A stretch of DNA of 64,000 bases, taken from assembly GCA_964503315.1 (NCBI GenBank), contig CAZCZL010000012.1, forward strand, positions 1 through 64,000. The letters run 5' to 3'. Source of the DNA: FEB-12 sp964503315 (lineage in GTDB: Bacteria > Zixibacteria > MSB-5A5 > GN15 > FEB-12). The notes under the pieces were generated by a model. The model searched no databases. It had not been told where the DNA came from and was given only the letters and a program-made list of their open reading frames with translations. The position numbers were made by a program, and so were the translations under genes. This document shows, piece by piece, positions 42,886 to 50,888 of this stretch (within the stretch, counting starts at the first letter, position 1; each line of letters opens with the position of its first letter).

Positions 42886-44166
42886 TTATCCCGCTTTTTT
42901 CTTCTCCGCGTGAGTTACCAGTTTCGGTGGTTTGCCTTCGGTGATGGTCTCGGCCCCGACCACAACCTCGGCAACTTCCGGATGCGACGGGATATCGTAC
43001 ATCACGCCAAGCATCGCCTTCTCGAAGATCGAGCGAAGCGCACGGGCACCGGTCTTTTTCTCCATCGCGATCTTCACGGCGGCCTGAAGGGCCTCTTCTT
43101 CGAAGCGGATCTTGACCCCTTCCATCTCCATCAACCGCGCGTACTGTTTGGTCAGCGCGTTTTTCGGTTCGGTCAGGATAGACATCATCGCGACCGCATC
43201 AAGCGGACGCAACGGCGCGACGACCGGGAGACGTCCGACCAACTCAGGTATCAGACCGAACTCGATAAGGTCGGCGGGGATGACATGGTCAAGGATCTCA
43301 TCGGAGTTCTGGCCGACGAACTTTTTGTTCGCCTCAAACCCGACAATGCGACTCCCCTGACGACGGGCGACGATCTTATCCAGACCATCAAACGCGCCGC
43401 CGCAGATGAAGAGGATGTTCGAAGTATCTATCTGCACGAAGGCCTGCTCGGGATGCTTCCGTCCACCTTTCGGCGGGATATTGGAGACAGTCCCTTCGAG
43501 GATCTTGAGCAGACCCTGCTGGACCCCCTCGCCGGAGACATCGCGCGTGATCGACGGATTACCATCTTTACGGGAGATCTTGTCGATCTCATCGATATAG
43601 ATGATCCCTCGTTCGGTCTTCGCCTGATTGTAATTGGCCGCCTGGTAGAGACGGACCAGGATATTCTCGACATCTTCGCCGACATAGCCGGCCTCGGTCA
43701 GGACGGTAGCATCGGCGATAGTGAACGGCACTTTGAGGAATTTCGCGAGTGAACGGGCGATGAGGGTTTTCCCCGTGCCGGTCGGACCGAGCATCAGGAT
43801 ATTGGATTTCTCCAGGTCGACCGTGTCGCCGGAAGAGACATCGCCCGAGGTCCGTGAGCGGAGATTGAGATTCACCCGCTTGTAGTGATTGTAGACGGCG
43901 ACAGCGACCGTCTTTTTGGCGGTCTCCTGGCCGATCACGTACTGGTCGAGGAAGTTCTTTATCTCGGCCGGGCGCGGAAGGTTCTGGATCTCCTCACTCG
44001 GTTCGTAATCAGGCGCGTTCTGCAAGAGGTCGGAGCAAAGCACCACGCACTCGTTGCAGATGTAGGCCTCGTGACCGGAGAACAACCGTTTGACCTGCCC
44101 GTACGCCTTGCCGCAGAACGAACAGCGGTGCGGCATGCGCGGCGGTTGACCCGCTTGGTGTGTCAT
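42886..44166 (-). CDS. clpX: ATP-dependent Clp protease ATP-binding subunit ClpX
   Basis: AAA+ unfoldase that feeds substrates to ClpP. N-terminal zinc finger CSFCGKAYGQVKRLFSGH with CNECV; NFLDQYVIGQETAKKTVAVA; Walker A LMLGPTGTGKTLIARSLA (~128); Walker B GIIYIDEIDKISRK; pore loop and sensor segments follow; C-terminal small domain KKTGARALRSIFEKAMLGVM. 426 aa. ATG 44166 is preferred over GTG 44172 because AGGA lies 7 bases upstream. Third gene of tig-clpP-clpX, 40 bases after clpP. Confidence 0.97.
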   Translation of the reverse strand: MTHQAGQPPRMPHRCSFCGKAYGQVKRLFSGHEAYICNECVVLCSDLLQNAPDYEPSEEIQNLPRPAEIKNFLDQYVIGQETAKKTVAVAVYNHYKRVNLNLRSRTSGDVSSGDTVDLEKSNILMLGPTGTGKTLIARSLAKFLKVPFTIADATVLTEAGYVGEDVENILVRLYQAANYNQAKTERGIIYIDEIDKISRKDGNPSITRDVSGEGVQQGLLKILEGTVSNIPPKGGRKHPEQAFVQIDTSNILFICGGAFDGLDKIVARRQGSRIVGFEANKKFVGQNSDEILDHVIPADLIEFGLIPELVGRLPVVAPLRPLDAVAMMSILTEPKNALTKQYARLMEMEGVKIRFEEEALQAAVKIAMEKKTGARALRSIFEKAMLGVMYDIPSHPEVAEVVVGAETITEGKPPKLVTHAEKKKAG

Positions 44167-44206
44167 ATTCACATCCTATGCTTCAGGACCGTCGTGCGGT
44201 CGATGA

Positions 44207-44851
44207 CTACTTCTTCTCTTTCTTGCCGAACTCGTAGACCTTGTCGATCAGGCCGTAGTTCTTGGCCTCTTCGGCGGACATGAAGTAGTCGCGGTCGGAA
44301 TCCTTCTCGATCTGATCGAGCGGCTTTCCGGTATGGTGCGAGAGAAGTTCGTTGAGACGGCGTTTCGTCCGGAGGAACTCCTCAGTCATGATAACGATAT
44401 CGGAGATCTGACCCTGTGTGCCGGCGGACGGCTGGTGGATCATGATCCGGCTATTCGGCAGCGCCGAACGCTTGCCGGCGGTACCCGACGCGAGCAGGAA
44501 GGCGCCCATCGACGCGGCCAGCCCCATACAGGTGGTGGCAACATCCGGCTTGATAAACTGCATCGTGTCATACATCGCCAATCCGGCGGAAACGGAGCCG
44601 CCCGGCGAGTTGATATAGAGAAAGATATCCTTCTCCGGATCCTCGGCGTCGAGGAAGAGCAACTGCGCGATCACCAGGTTGGAGACATTGTCATCGATCG
44701 GCGTGCCGATAAAAACGATGCGATCCTTGAGGAGTCGCGAAAAAATGTCGTAGGCGCGTTCGCCGCGTCCGGTCTGCTCCACCACCATCGGGACCAGATA
44801 ACTCTGTTGCGCTTTAGCGTAATGCTTGACGAGATCGTTGAATTCTTTCAC
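44207..44851 (-). CDS. clpP: ATP-dependent Clp protease proteolytic subunit ClpP
   Basis: Serine protease forming the tetradecameric barrel. Catalytic Ser in CMGLAASMGAFLLASG (~114), His in SRIMIHQPSAGTQGQ (~139), Asp in the EKDSDRDYFMSAEEAKNYG region. The start YLVPMVVEQTGRGERAYDIF is typical and is preceded by ~18 extra residues. 214 aa. Start GTG 44851 follows AAGGAAG. Co-directional with tig (34-base gap) and clpX. Confidence 0.97.
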   Translation of the reverse strand: MKEFNDLVKHYAKAQQSYLVPMVVEQTGRGERAYDIFSRLLKDRIVFIGTPIDDNVSNLVIAQLLFLDAEDPEKDIFLYINSPGGSVSAGLAMYDTMQFIKPDVATTCMGLAASMGAFLLASGTAGKRSALPNSRIMIHQPSAGTQGQISDIVIMTEEFLRTKRRLNELLSHHTGKPLDQIEKDSDRDYFMSAEEAKNYGLIDKVYEFGKKEKK

Positions 44852-44885
44852 GCGTTGCTTCCTTTTCGCTTATCAGGAACATCCA

Positions 44886-46160
44886 TTATGCTTTTTTGTC
44901 CGGCGCCACCACCTGGGCTTTGCTCATCAGGAAATCGAGTACTTTTTCCTCAAGCAGCGAATCCCGCAAGCTGCTGACCTTGCCCGACTTATTCAGGGCC
45001 TCGGTCGCCTGCTCTTTGGTGATCTGGTTGCGCTGGGCGAATTCATCTATCCATTTTTCGGTATCTGCCGCCAAAACTTCAATCGTCTCCTGAGTCGCAA
45101 GCTGGTGCCAGATAAGGTCCCAGCGCATCGCCTCTATGCCGACATGGCGGTAGTTCTGCTTAATTTGCTCTTCATCCTCGGCGGTCGCCTTGGGGTACTG
45201 CTTCTTGAAGTCTTCCACTACCGACTCAAGGTATTCCGCCACCATCCCTTCCGGTATCGGGATCGGGTTGATATCGGTCATCTGGTGGATCAGTTCATGG
45301 CGTTGGTTACGCTTGAATGCATCCTCGCGCTGACGTTTCAGGTCTTCGCGGATCTTGAGGCGCATCTCTAGAAGAGTTTCGCCGATGCCGGTCTGCTTGG
45401 CGAAGCTGTCATCGAGTTCAGGAAGGATCACTTCCTTGACTGACTTCAGCGTAGCCTGATAGGTTATCGATGCTCCGGCGAAAACGCGGTCGGAGTAATC
45501 TTCAGGATAGATGACCTCGATACTCTTTTCGTCGCCGATCTTCATTCCGGGGATCTGCTCACGGAATTCTTTGATCGTGATCGGATTGGAGAGATCGACC
45601 TCGGAATTCGGGAAGCTGTCGGTCTGGAGGACCAGTTTCGGGTCGGCGATCTTTTTGAGATCCACGGTCACCCAGTCAGCGGTGGTAGCTTCACGCTCGA
45701 CCGGACGGACAGTCGCCATCCGCTTGCGCATATACTCAACCATCTCGTTGACATCTTTGTCTGAGACTTCGCCATCTTCTTTGGTCACTTTGATACCGGC
45801 ATAGCCGATGGTGCCGACCTCGGGAAAAACTTCGACCTGGGCGGTATAGTTGAAGCCGCCATCATCGTTGAAATTGAAATCGGTCAGAGTCGGACGGGTC
45901 GCGACCTTAAGGGAATGTTCTTTGACCGCCTCAGGGAGAGTTTCCTTGATCAGGTCATCCACGACATCCGCGCGGACCTCGTTGGCGAACATATTCTTGA
46001 TCATCGGCATCGGGACTTTCCCTTTGCGGAAGCCCTTGATCTCAGCTTTCTGCTGGACCTCGACGAATTTCTTTTCCATTTCGGTCTGTACCCGCTCGGC
46101 AGGAACAACCACCGAAAGTTCGCGCACTAACCCTTCACCTGTCTTGACTTCAACTTTCAC
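44886..46160 (-). CDS. tig: Trigger factor, ribosome-associated chaperone
   Basis: Binds ribosomal protein L23 at the exit tunnel and folds nascent chains. The N-terminal ribosome-binding domain has the signature KAEIKGFRKGKVPMPMIKNM; the middle is the PPIase-like domain (degenerate FKBP); the C-terminal ~170 residues form the cradle arms (RQRHELIHQ region, EEQIKQNYRHVGIEAMRWDL). 424 aa. Start GTG 46160 follows GGAG by 7 bases. First gene of tig-clpP-clpX, the usual bacterial order. Confidence 0.95.
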   Translation of the reverse strand: MKVEVKTGEGLVRELSVVVPAERVQTEMEKKFVEVQQKAEIKGFRKGKVPMPMIKNMFANEVRADVVDDLIKETLPEAVKEHSLKVATRPTLTDFNFNDDGGFNYTAQVEVFPEVGTIGYAGIKVTKEDGEVSDKDVNEMVEYMRKRMATVRPVEREATTADWVTVDLKKIADPKLVLQTDSFPNSEVDLSNPITIKEFREQIPGMKIGDEKSIEVIYPEDYSDRVFAGASITYQATLKSVKEVILPELDDSFAKQTGIGETLLEMRLKIREDLKRQREDAFKRNQRHELIHQMTDINPIPIPEGMVAEYLESVVEDFKKQYPKATAEDEEQIKQNYRHVGIEAMRWDLIWHQLATQETIEVLAADTEKWIDEFAQRNQITKEQATEALNKSGKVSSLRDSLLEEKVLDFLMSKAQVVAPDKKA

Positions 46161-46420
46161 AAATAATCTCCATCGGCCTCAGCCGGTCGTGTTAGGTAGC
46201 AACGGTCGGGAGGCGGCTGAATGTTCCCGCCTGCCAGGATGGCGGAGGTTCGGGAGATCGGGCCGCATGGTCCGCCGTTATCTGAACCTATAATAAAGCA
46301 CCAAAAGCCACCTGAAAACAAGTGGCTAATTTGGGGCGCAAGTTCTGATGTGACAGACATTTCGCAGGCGGGGCGGGTGGATTGCCGGTCCGGGCCGCGG
46401 CTGAAAGTCACGGGGAAATC

Positions 46421-46505
<85 letters not shown>

Positions 46506-46608
46506 AGTATACAGGGCAACAAGTTAGGCGGTTGTCCACTGTTAGGCAAGTATTAAGTGGAGTGCGGCATTGGCTGACACGCCGATGAACCGCGAACCTC
46601 AGTTTCCG

Positions 46609-47574
46609 TCAAGGAAGGACCGAGATCACGACTTTCCCGAGCGCGTGACCGGATTCAACGTATCGGATCGCTTCGGGTGTCTCGCTCAAAGTGTAGCGTT
46701 TGCCAATCACGGGGACGACCTTGCCAGACTCTAGTAGATCTCTGATAGCTAACAGGTCGGGTTGGTTGATATTTGCCAACATGCCGGTGACTTTTCTCCC
46801 CTCCCCACCCGAAAGGAGCGGACGAAAAGCGGACATCAAAAGGAAGTTCGCCATTGACCCGCCGACCAGCACGTAGGTCCCGCGGGGTCTGAGCGCTTTG
46901 GCGGAATGCCGGATCGATCCAAAATTGGCGGAGTCAATGATGAGGTCATACTTCCTCGCGCCTTTGGTATAGTCTTCATTGGTGTAGTCAATGACCGCAT
47001 CGGCGCCGATGGAAAGAACTGTCTCCCGCTTTGGGCCGCTACAGACACCTGTGACGTGCGCGCCGAATGATTTAGCGATCTGCACCGCGAAAGATCCCAC
47101 CCCACCCGCGGCGCCGTTGACCAAGACATGACATCCGGGTTGAATCTCTCCCGCGACGCGAATTGCCTGGAATGCGGTCAGGGCCGCGACTGGGACAGCC
47201 GCGGCTTGTTCGAACGTTAGATTTGCCGGTTTGTGTACCAACTTCTCCTGACTGATGAGGAAGCATTCGGCGAAGCTCCCTCTCCCTGAGCCAAAGACCT
47301 CATCGCCGACCTTGAATTGGGTCACACTCGACCCGACCGCTTCGACTGTACCGGCGAAATCTGCGCCCAGAACCTGGTGCTTTGGTTTGAACACCCCAAA
47401 CCCGATCAGGCGCATAAAATAGGGATCGCCGCGCATGATATGCCAGTCCATCGGATTGACAGAGGCCGCATGGACCTTCACCAGAACCTGGTTCTCTTTG
47501 GGAACCGGTGTCTCTACCTCTTTAAGCTCAAGTCTATCCGCAGGTCCATATGAACTAAGTATGATTGCTTTCAT
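46609..47574 (-). CDS. NAD(P)-dependent medium-chain dehydrogenase, quinone-oxidoreductase-like
   Basis: 321 aa, zinc-independent MDR branch. N-terminal KAIILSSYGPADRLELKEVE and VKVHAASVNPMDWHIMRGDP; VLGADFAGTVEAVGSSVTQF; cofactor motif LVNGAAGGVGSFAVQIAKSF; LVGGSMANFLL. The Cys/His zinc ligands of alcohol dehydrogenases are absent, as in QOR/RTN4IP1 relatives that reduce quinones or enones with NADPH. Divergent from the arsR-led cluster across 220 bases. Substrate unknown. Confidence 0.88.
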   Translation of the reverse strand: MKAIILSSYGPADRLELKEVETPVPKENQVLVKVHAASVNPMDWHIMRGDPYFMRLIGFGVFKPKHQVLGADFAGTVEAVGSSVTQFKVGDEVFGSGRGSFAECFLISQEKLVHKPANLTFEQAAAVPVAALTAFQAIRVAGEIQPGCHVLVNGAAGGVGSFAVQIAKSFGAHVTGVCSGPKRETVLSIGADAVIDYTNEDYTKGARKYDLIIDSANFGSIRHSAKALRPRGTYVLVGGSMANFLLMSAFRPLLSGGEGRKVTGMLANINQPDLLAIRDLLESGKVVPVIGKRYTLSETPEAIRYVESGHALGKVVISVLP

Positions 47575-47712
47575 GTCATCTCACCTGTATTGGATTTATC
47601 TTAAGGTATGGGGAGTGATGTTCGAGGGCAAGTCATCAAGAGAGCGGGTACCGTCGCGTACTCGGTCACGATCGACCTTTACTGTACCGCAACGAGTTAC
47701 GTTGATTTCGCT

Positions 47713-47772
47713 TATAATCGACAGTTTGCTCTTGTTTATATCGACTATTTGGCGATATTGCCAAATAGTCGA
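47713..47772 (+). promoter_or_regulatory. arsR promoter region with long perfect palindrome
   Basis: A consensus -10 (TATAAT) lies at 47713-47718 and AAGGAG just after 47772. Between them, 13-bp perfect arms TCGACTATTTGGC (47741-47753) and GCCAAATAGTCGA (47760-47772) flank GATATT. Located at the start of the predicted transcript, it fits an ArsR operator that blocks its own promoter; as RNA it would also fold as a hairpin. I could not find a convincing -35. Confidence 0.65.
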
Positions 47773-47794
47773 CTGAAGGAGCTTGTTATCGATT

Positions 47795-48121
47795 ATGGAT
47801 GTCAGAACCAAAGCCCGCTACGACGCAAAAGCTAGGATCATCAAGGCGATGGCCCACCCGACCCGGCTATTTCTGGTGGATGAGTTGTCGCGCCAGTCGC
47901 GCTGTGTCTGCGAGTTGACCGCGCTGGTTGGAGCGGATATCTCTACGGTCTCCAAACATCTGGCGATCCTGAGATCGGTCGGAATTGTCGAGGATGAAAA
48001 ACGCGGGCTCCAGGTCTGGTACTCGCTCAAGATGCCCTGCATTCTCAATTTCTTCTCCTGTGTGGAGCAGGTACAGCAGTTGACAGTCAGGAAACCGCAA
48101 CGCGTGGTCGCGGGAAAGTAA
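47795..48121 (+). CDS. arsR: ArsR/SmtB-family repressor
   Basis: 108 aa winged-helix regulator. AKARIIKAMAHPTRLFLVDE, SRQSRCVCELTALVGADIST (Cys-x-Cys in the metal-sensing alpha-3 position, as in ELCVCDL of arsenic sensors), VSKHLAILRSVGIVEDEKRG (recognition helix and wing), and a C-terminal SLKMPCILNFFSCVEQVQQ with further Cys. The cysteines suggest sensing of As(III)/Sb(III) or an organoarsenical. Start ATG 47795 or the TTG 12 bases earlier. It is followed after 4 bases by a permease gene and heads the ars-like cluster. Confidence 0.9.
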   Translation: MDVRTKARYDAKARIIKAMAHPTRLFLVDELSRQSRCVCELTALVGADISTVSKHLAILRSVGIVEDEKRGLQVWYSLKMPCILNFFSCVEQVQQLTVRKPQRVVAGK

Positions 48122-48125
48122 CCGG

Positions 48126-49427
48126 ATGACCTGGAAGAAGGAATGGAAGTCGTTAGCGCTGATCATCGGCGCGTTTCTCGTCAGTTTCTATTTGCCGGTT
48201 GGCACTGGACGATTCGATAACGCTGTCAACGAATCACTTCATCTGGTAAAGTGGTACGCGCAGGAGCATGTGATCCTCTGTCTTATCCCTGCGTTCTTTA
48301 TTGCGGGAGCGATCGGCGTTTTTGTCAGTCAGGCATCGGTAATGCGCTTTCTGGGGGCAAGAGCCAATCGGGTGCTGGCATATGGGGTGGCATCAGTATC
48401 CGGGACAGTCCTGGCGGTCTGCTCCTGCACTGTCCTTCCGCTCTTTGCCGGAATATATCGCATGGGAGCGGGGCTTGGTCCGGCCAGCGCTTTTCTTTAC
48501 GCCGGCCCGGCGATCAATGTGCTGGCGATTTTCCTCACTGCTCGAATCCTGGGGTTGGAGATGGGGGTCGCTAGAGCATTGGGCGCGGTTGTCTTCAGTG
48601 TGATTGTCGGCCTGGCGATGCATCTCATCTTCCGGAAAGAGGAGACAGCCAGAGTGGAAGCTCAGATGGCGGCGCCAGAGCCACCGTCGAGCCGGCCGCT
48701 GTGGCAGACAGTGCTCTACTTTGCTTCTATGATCGCCATTCTGGTGTTTGCCAACTGGGGGAAATCGAGCGAACCAGTGGGCGTCTGGAACTCTATTTAT
48801 GAGGTCAAGTGGTACCTCACCGGGCTGAGCGCACTCGCGCTTGGCTTAATGTTAGGGCGCTGGATGCACGTGGCCTGGTGGAAGGTCCTATGCGTAGGTC
48901 TGCCGGTCGCACTATCAGGATTTGTCTTTCGCGAGTATCCACTCATTCCGTTTTCGGTCGGGTTTGTTGGGTTATCGATAATCGCCAGCAATAGCGATGG
49001 AGAAATGGGAGAGTGGTTTGAGCAGACATGGGGATTTGCCAAGCAGATACTCCCCTTGCTCCTGATCGGGGTACTTGTGGCCGGATTGCTGCTTGGTCGC
49101 CCGGGTCACGAAGGTCTGATCCCCTCTACCTGGATCAGCAGTTGCGTGGGAGGAAATTCTCTCTGGGCGAATCTGTTTGCCTCGGTCGCGGGAGCTTTCA
49201 TGTACTTTGCCACTCTGACCGAGATTCCGATCCTTCAGGGACTTTTGGGGAGCGGCATGGGGAAGGGACCGGCGCTCGCGCTTTTGTTGGCTGGACCGGC
49301 ACTGTCGCTGCCAAGCATGCTGGTACTCCGGAGTATCATGGGCATGAAGAAAACGGCTGTGTTTGTTTGTCTCGTGTGCGTGATGGCGACCATCACGGGC
49401 ATGGTCTATGGATATTTCTTCGGATAG
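48126..49427 (+). CDS. ArsP/YraQ-like permease (DUF318)
   Basis: 433 aa with about ten membrane helices in two halves. The signature Cys motif is SVSGTVLAVCSCTVLPLFAG followed by YRMGAGLGPASAFLYAGPAI and NVLAIFLTARILG; the second half has FMYFATLTEIPILQGLLGSG and LLAGPALSLPSMLVLRSIMG. ArsP members of this family expel trivalent organoarsenicals. Its place directly after arsR and before arsE/F/G-like genes supports a metalloid or aromatic-arsenical export role. Confidence 0.85.
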   Translation: MTWKKEWKSLALIIGAFLVSFYLPVGTGRFDNAVNESLHLVKWYAQEHVILCLIPAFFIAGAIGVFVSQASVMRFLGARANRVLAYGVASVSGTVLAVCSCTVLPLFAGIYRMGAGLGPASAFLYAGPAINVLAIFLTARILGLEMGVARALGAVVFSVIVGLAMHLIFRKEETARVEAQMAAPEPPSSRPLWQTVLYFASMIAILVFANWGKSSEPVGVWNSIYEVKWYLTGLSALALGLMLGRWMHVAWWKVLCVGLPVALSGFVFREYPLIPFSVGFVGLSIIASNSDGEMGEWFEQTWGFAKQILPLLLIGVLVAGLLLGRPGHEGLIPSTWISSCVGGNSLWANLFASVAGAFMYFATLTEIPILQGLLGSGMGKGPALALLLAGPALSLPSMLVLRSIMGMKKTAVFVCLVCVMATITGMVYGYFFG

Positions 49428-49438
49428 GAGTTTGCAAT

Positions 49439-49690
49439 ATGTCACTCATTCAGATCCTGGGGACTGGCTGTCCCAAATGCAAGAAACTTGAAGAAAACAC
49501 ACGCGACGCGGCCAAAGCGATCGGCCTGGAGTGTGAGATACTCAAGGTGACGGACATCAATACAATAATGCAAATGGGAGTGATGATGACTCCTGGGTTG
49601 GTGGTGGATGGCCGAGTGATCCTGACCGGCAAGGTACCGTCGCCGACAGAACTTCAGCAAATTCTCCAACAGGCAGTCAAAGGAGACTAG
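49439..49690 (+). CDS. Small thioredoxin-like protein (ArsE-like)
   Basis: 83 aa, thioredoxin-fold 'redox-active disulfide' type. Active site LGTGCPKCKKLEENTRDA (CPKC), then GVMMTPGLVVDGRVILTGKV with the cis-Pro in MTPG. ATG 49439 follows TAGGAG. Directly downstream of the permease and 1 base before the ArsF-like gene. In described arsEFG operons this class of protein delivers electrons for reduction of nitroaromatic arsenicals (known for relatives; inferred here). Confidence 0.85.
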   Translation: MSLIQILGTGCPKCKKLEENTRDAAKAIGLECEILKVTDINTIMQMGVMMTPGLVVDGRVILTGKVPSPTELQQILQQAVKGD

Positions 49691-49691
49691 T

Positions 49692-50186
49692 ATGCGCGCA
49701 ACTCGAACAATTGGATGGGCTTTGTCAATTGCCTTCTTGATGCTGGCGACAATTGTGGCCGGCACAGTCATCATTACTGCCGCTGAGCCTAACCAGCAGG
49801 CCGACTCTCCCAAGAATCAGGTGACGGGGGCCGATGTAGTCGGGAATAGGCTAGTGGTTACTTACTTTCACGGAAATGTTCGATGTGTCACCTGTCGGAA
49901 GCTCGAGGCTTACGCCACTGAGGTGATGGACTCAAGTTTCGCGGCAGAGCGAAAAGACAGTTCGATCGTCTATCGTGTGGTCAATTTCGATGAAGACGGG
50001 AACGAACATTTTCAGAAGGATTACGAGCTGTACAGTCAAGCCGTGATCCTGTCGTACTCGGTCGGCGGAACAGAGAAGGCCTGGAAGAACCTTGACAAGA
50101 TCTGGGTGATGGTCGGCGACAAGGAAAAGTACCTGAATTATGTCAGAGACGAGATCCACGCGTTTCTGGCGGAGCAACAGAAGTAG
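49692..50186 (+). CDS. ArsF-like exported thiol protein (nitrophenyl-reductase subunit family)
   Basis: 164 aa. Signal anchor/peptide IGWALSIAFLMLATIVAGTV, then VVTYFHGNVRCVTCRKLEAY with a CVTC pair and a beta-alpha thioredoxin-like layout (IVYRVVNFDEDGNEHFQKDY; WKNLDKIWVMVGDKEKYLNY). The YFHGNxRCxTCxxLE motif marks the ArsF family. The gene abuts the ArsG-like gene with no gap (stop then ATG). Confidence 0.85.
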   Translation: MRATRTIGWALSIAFLMLATIVAGTVIITAAEPNQQADSPKNQVTGADVVGNRLVVTYFHGNVRCVTCRKLEAYATEVMDSSFAAERKDSSIVYRVVNFDEDGNEHFQKDYELYSQAVILSYSVGGTEKAWKNLDKIWVMVGDKEKYLNYVRDEIHAFLAEQQK

Positions 50187-50870
50187 ATGGAATCTTTGGC
50201 CGCCGCGATCGGCACCGCGTTTTGGTTGGGGTTGTTGACCTCCATTTCCCCCTGTCCGTTGGCGACAAATATCGTGGCGGTCTCGTATATCGGCAAGCGA
50301 GTTGACTCACCGCGCAGAGTCTTATTGGCGGGGCTGATATTCACGCTCGGACGACTCATCGCCTATGTTGTTCTCGCGGTGATAGTCGTCTCGAGTCTGC
50401 TGGCACTGCCGGAGGTCGCGCGTTTTCTCCAGCGCTACATGAATATCGCGCTTGGACCATTGTTGATCGTGGTGGGGTTGATCCTGTTCGGCGTCGTCAA
50501 GCTTCCTTCGATCGGAGTGACGATCGGTGAATCGATGCAACAACGCGTTGACCGTGTCGGGATCTGGGGAGCCGGCCTGCTGGGCATGCTGTTCGCCCTG
50601 TCGTTTTGCCCCGTATCCGCGGGCCTGTTCTTCGGAAGCCTCATCCCGCTGGCCACTGAATCAGAACAGCCCATCCTGTTGTCAATCGTGTATGGAATCG
50701 GCACCGCGTTACCGGTAGTCGCCTTTGCGTATCTGATAGCTACAGGGGCGCGTTCTCTCAATACAGTGTATCAGAAGGTAGTCAGCCTGGAGAAATGGGC
50801 AACTCGGATCACCGCCGCCATCATGATTCTGGTCGGGCTCTACTATATCTGGCAATACTGGCTGACTTAA
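50187..50870 (+). CDS. ArsG-like permease (CcdA/DsbD-related)
   Basis: 227 aa with six membrane segments. Characteristic GLLTSISPCPLATNIVAVSY and LGMLFALSFCPVSAGLFFGS (Cys-Pro motifs in helices 1 and 4) plus GTALPVVAFAYLIATGARSL relate it to the DsbD/CcdA membrane domain; in this branch the proteins are annotated as aromatic aminobenzylarsenical efflux permeases. Last gene of the cluster, converging with the kinase gene. Confidence 0.85.
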   Translation: MESLAAAIGTAFWLGLLTSISPCPLATNIVAVSYIGKRVDSPRRVLLAGLIFTLGRLIAYVVLAVIVVSSLLALPEVARFLQRYMNIALGPLLIVVGLILFGVVKLPSIGVTIGESMQQRVDRVGIWGAGLLGMLFALSFCPVSAGLFFGSLIPLATESEQPILLSIVYGIGTALPVVAFAYLIATGARSLNTVYQKVVSLEKWATRITAAIMILVGLYYIWQYWLT

Positions 50871-50888
50871 CTGAAATTCCGGCAGGTC

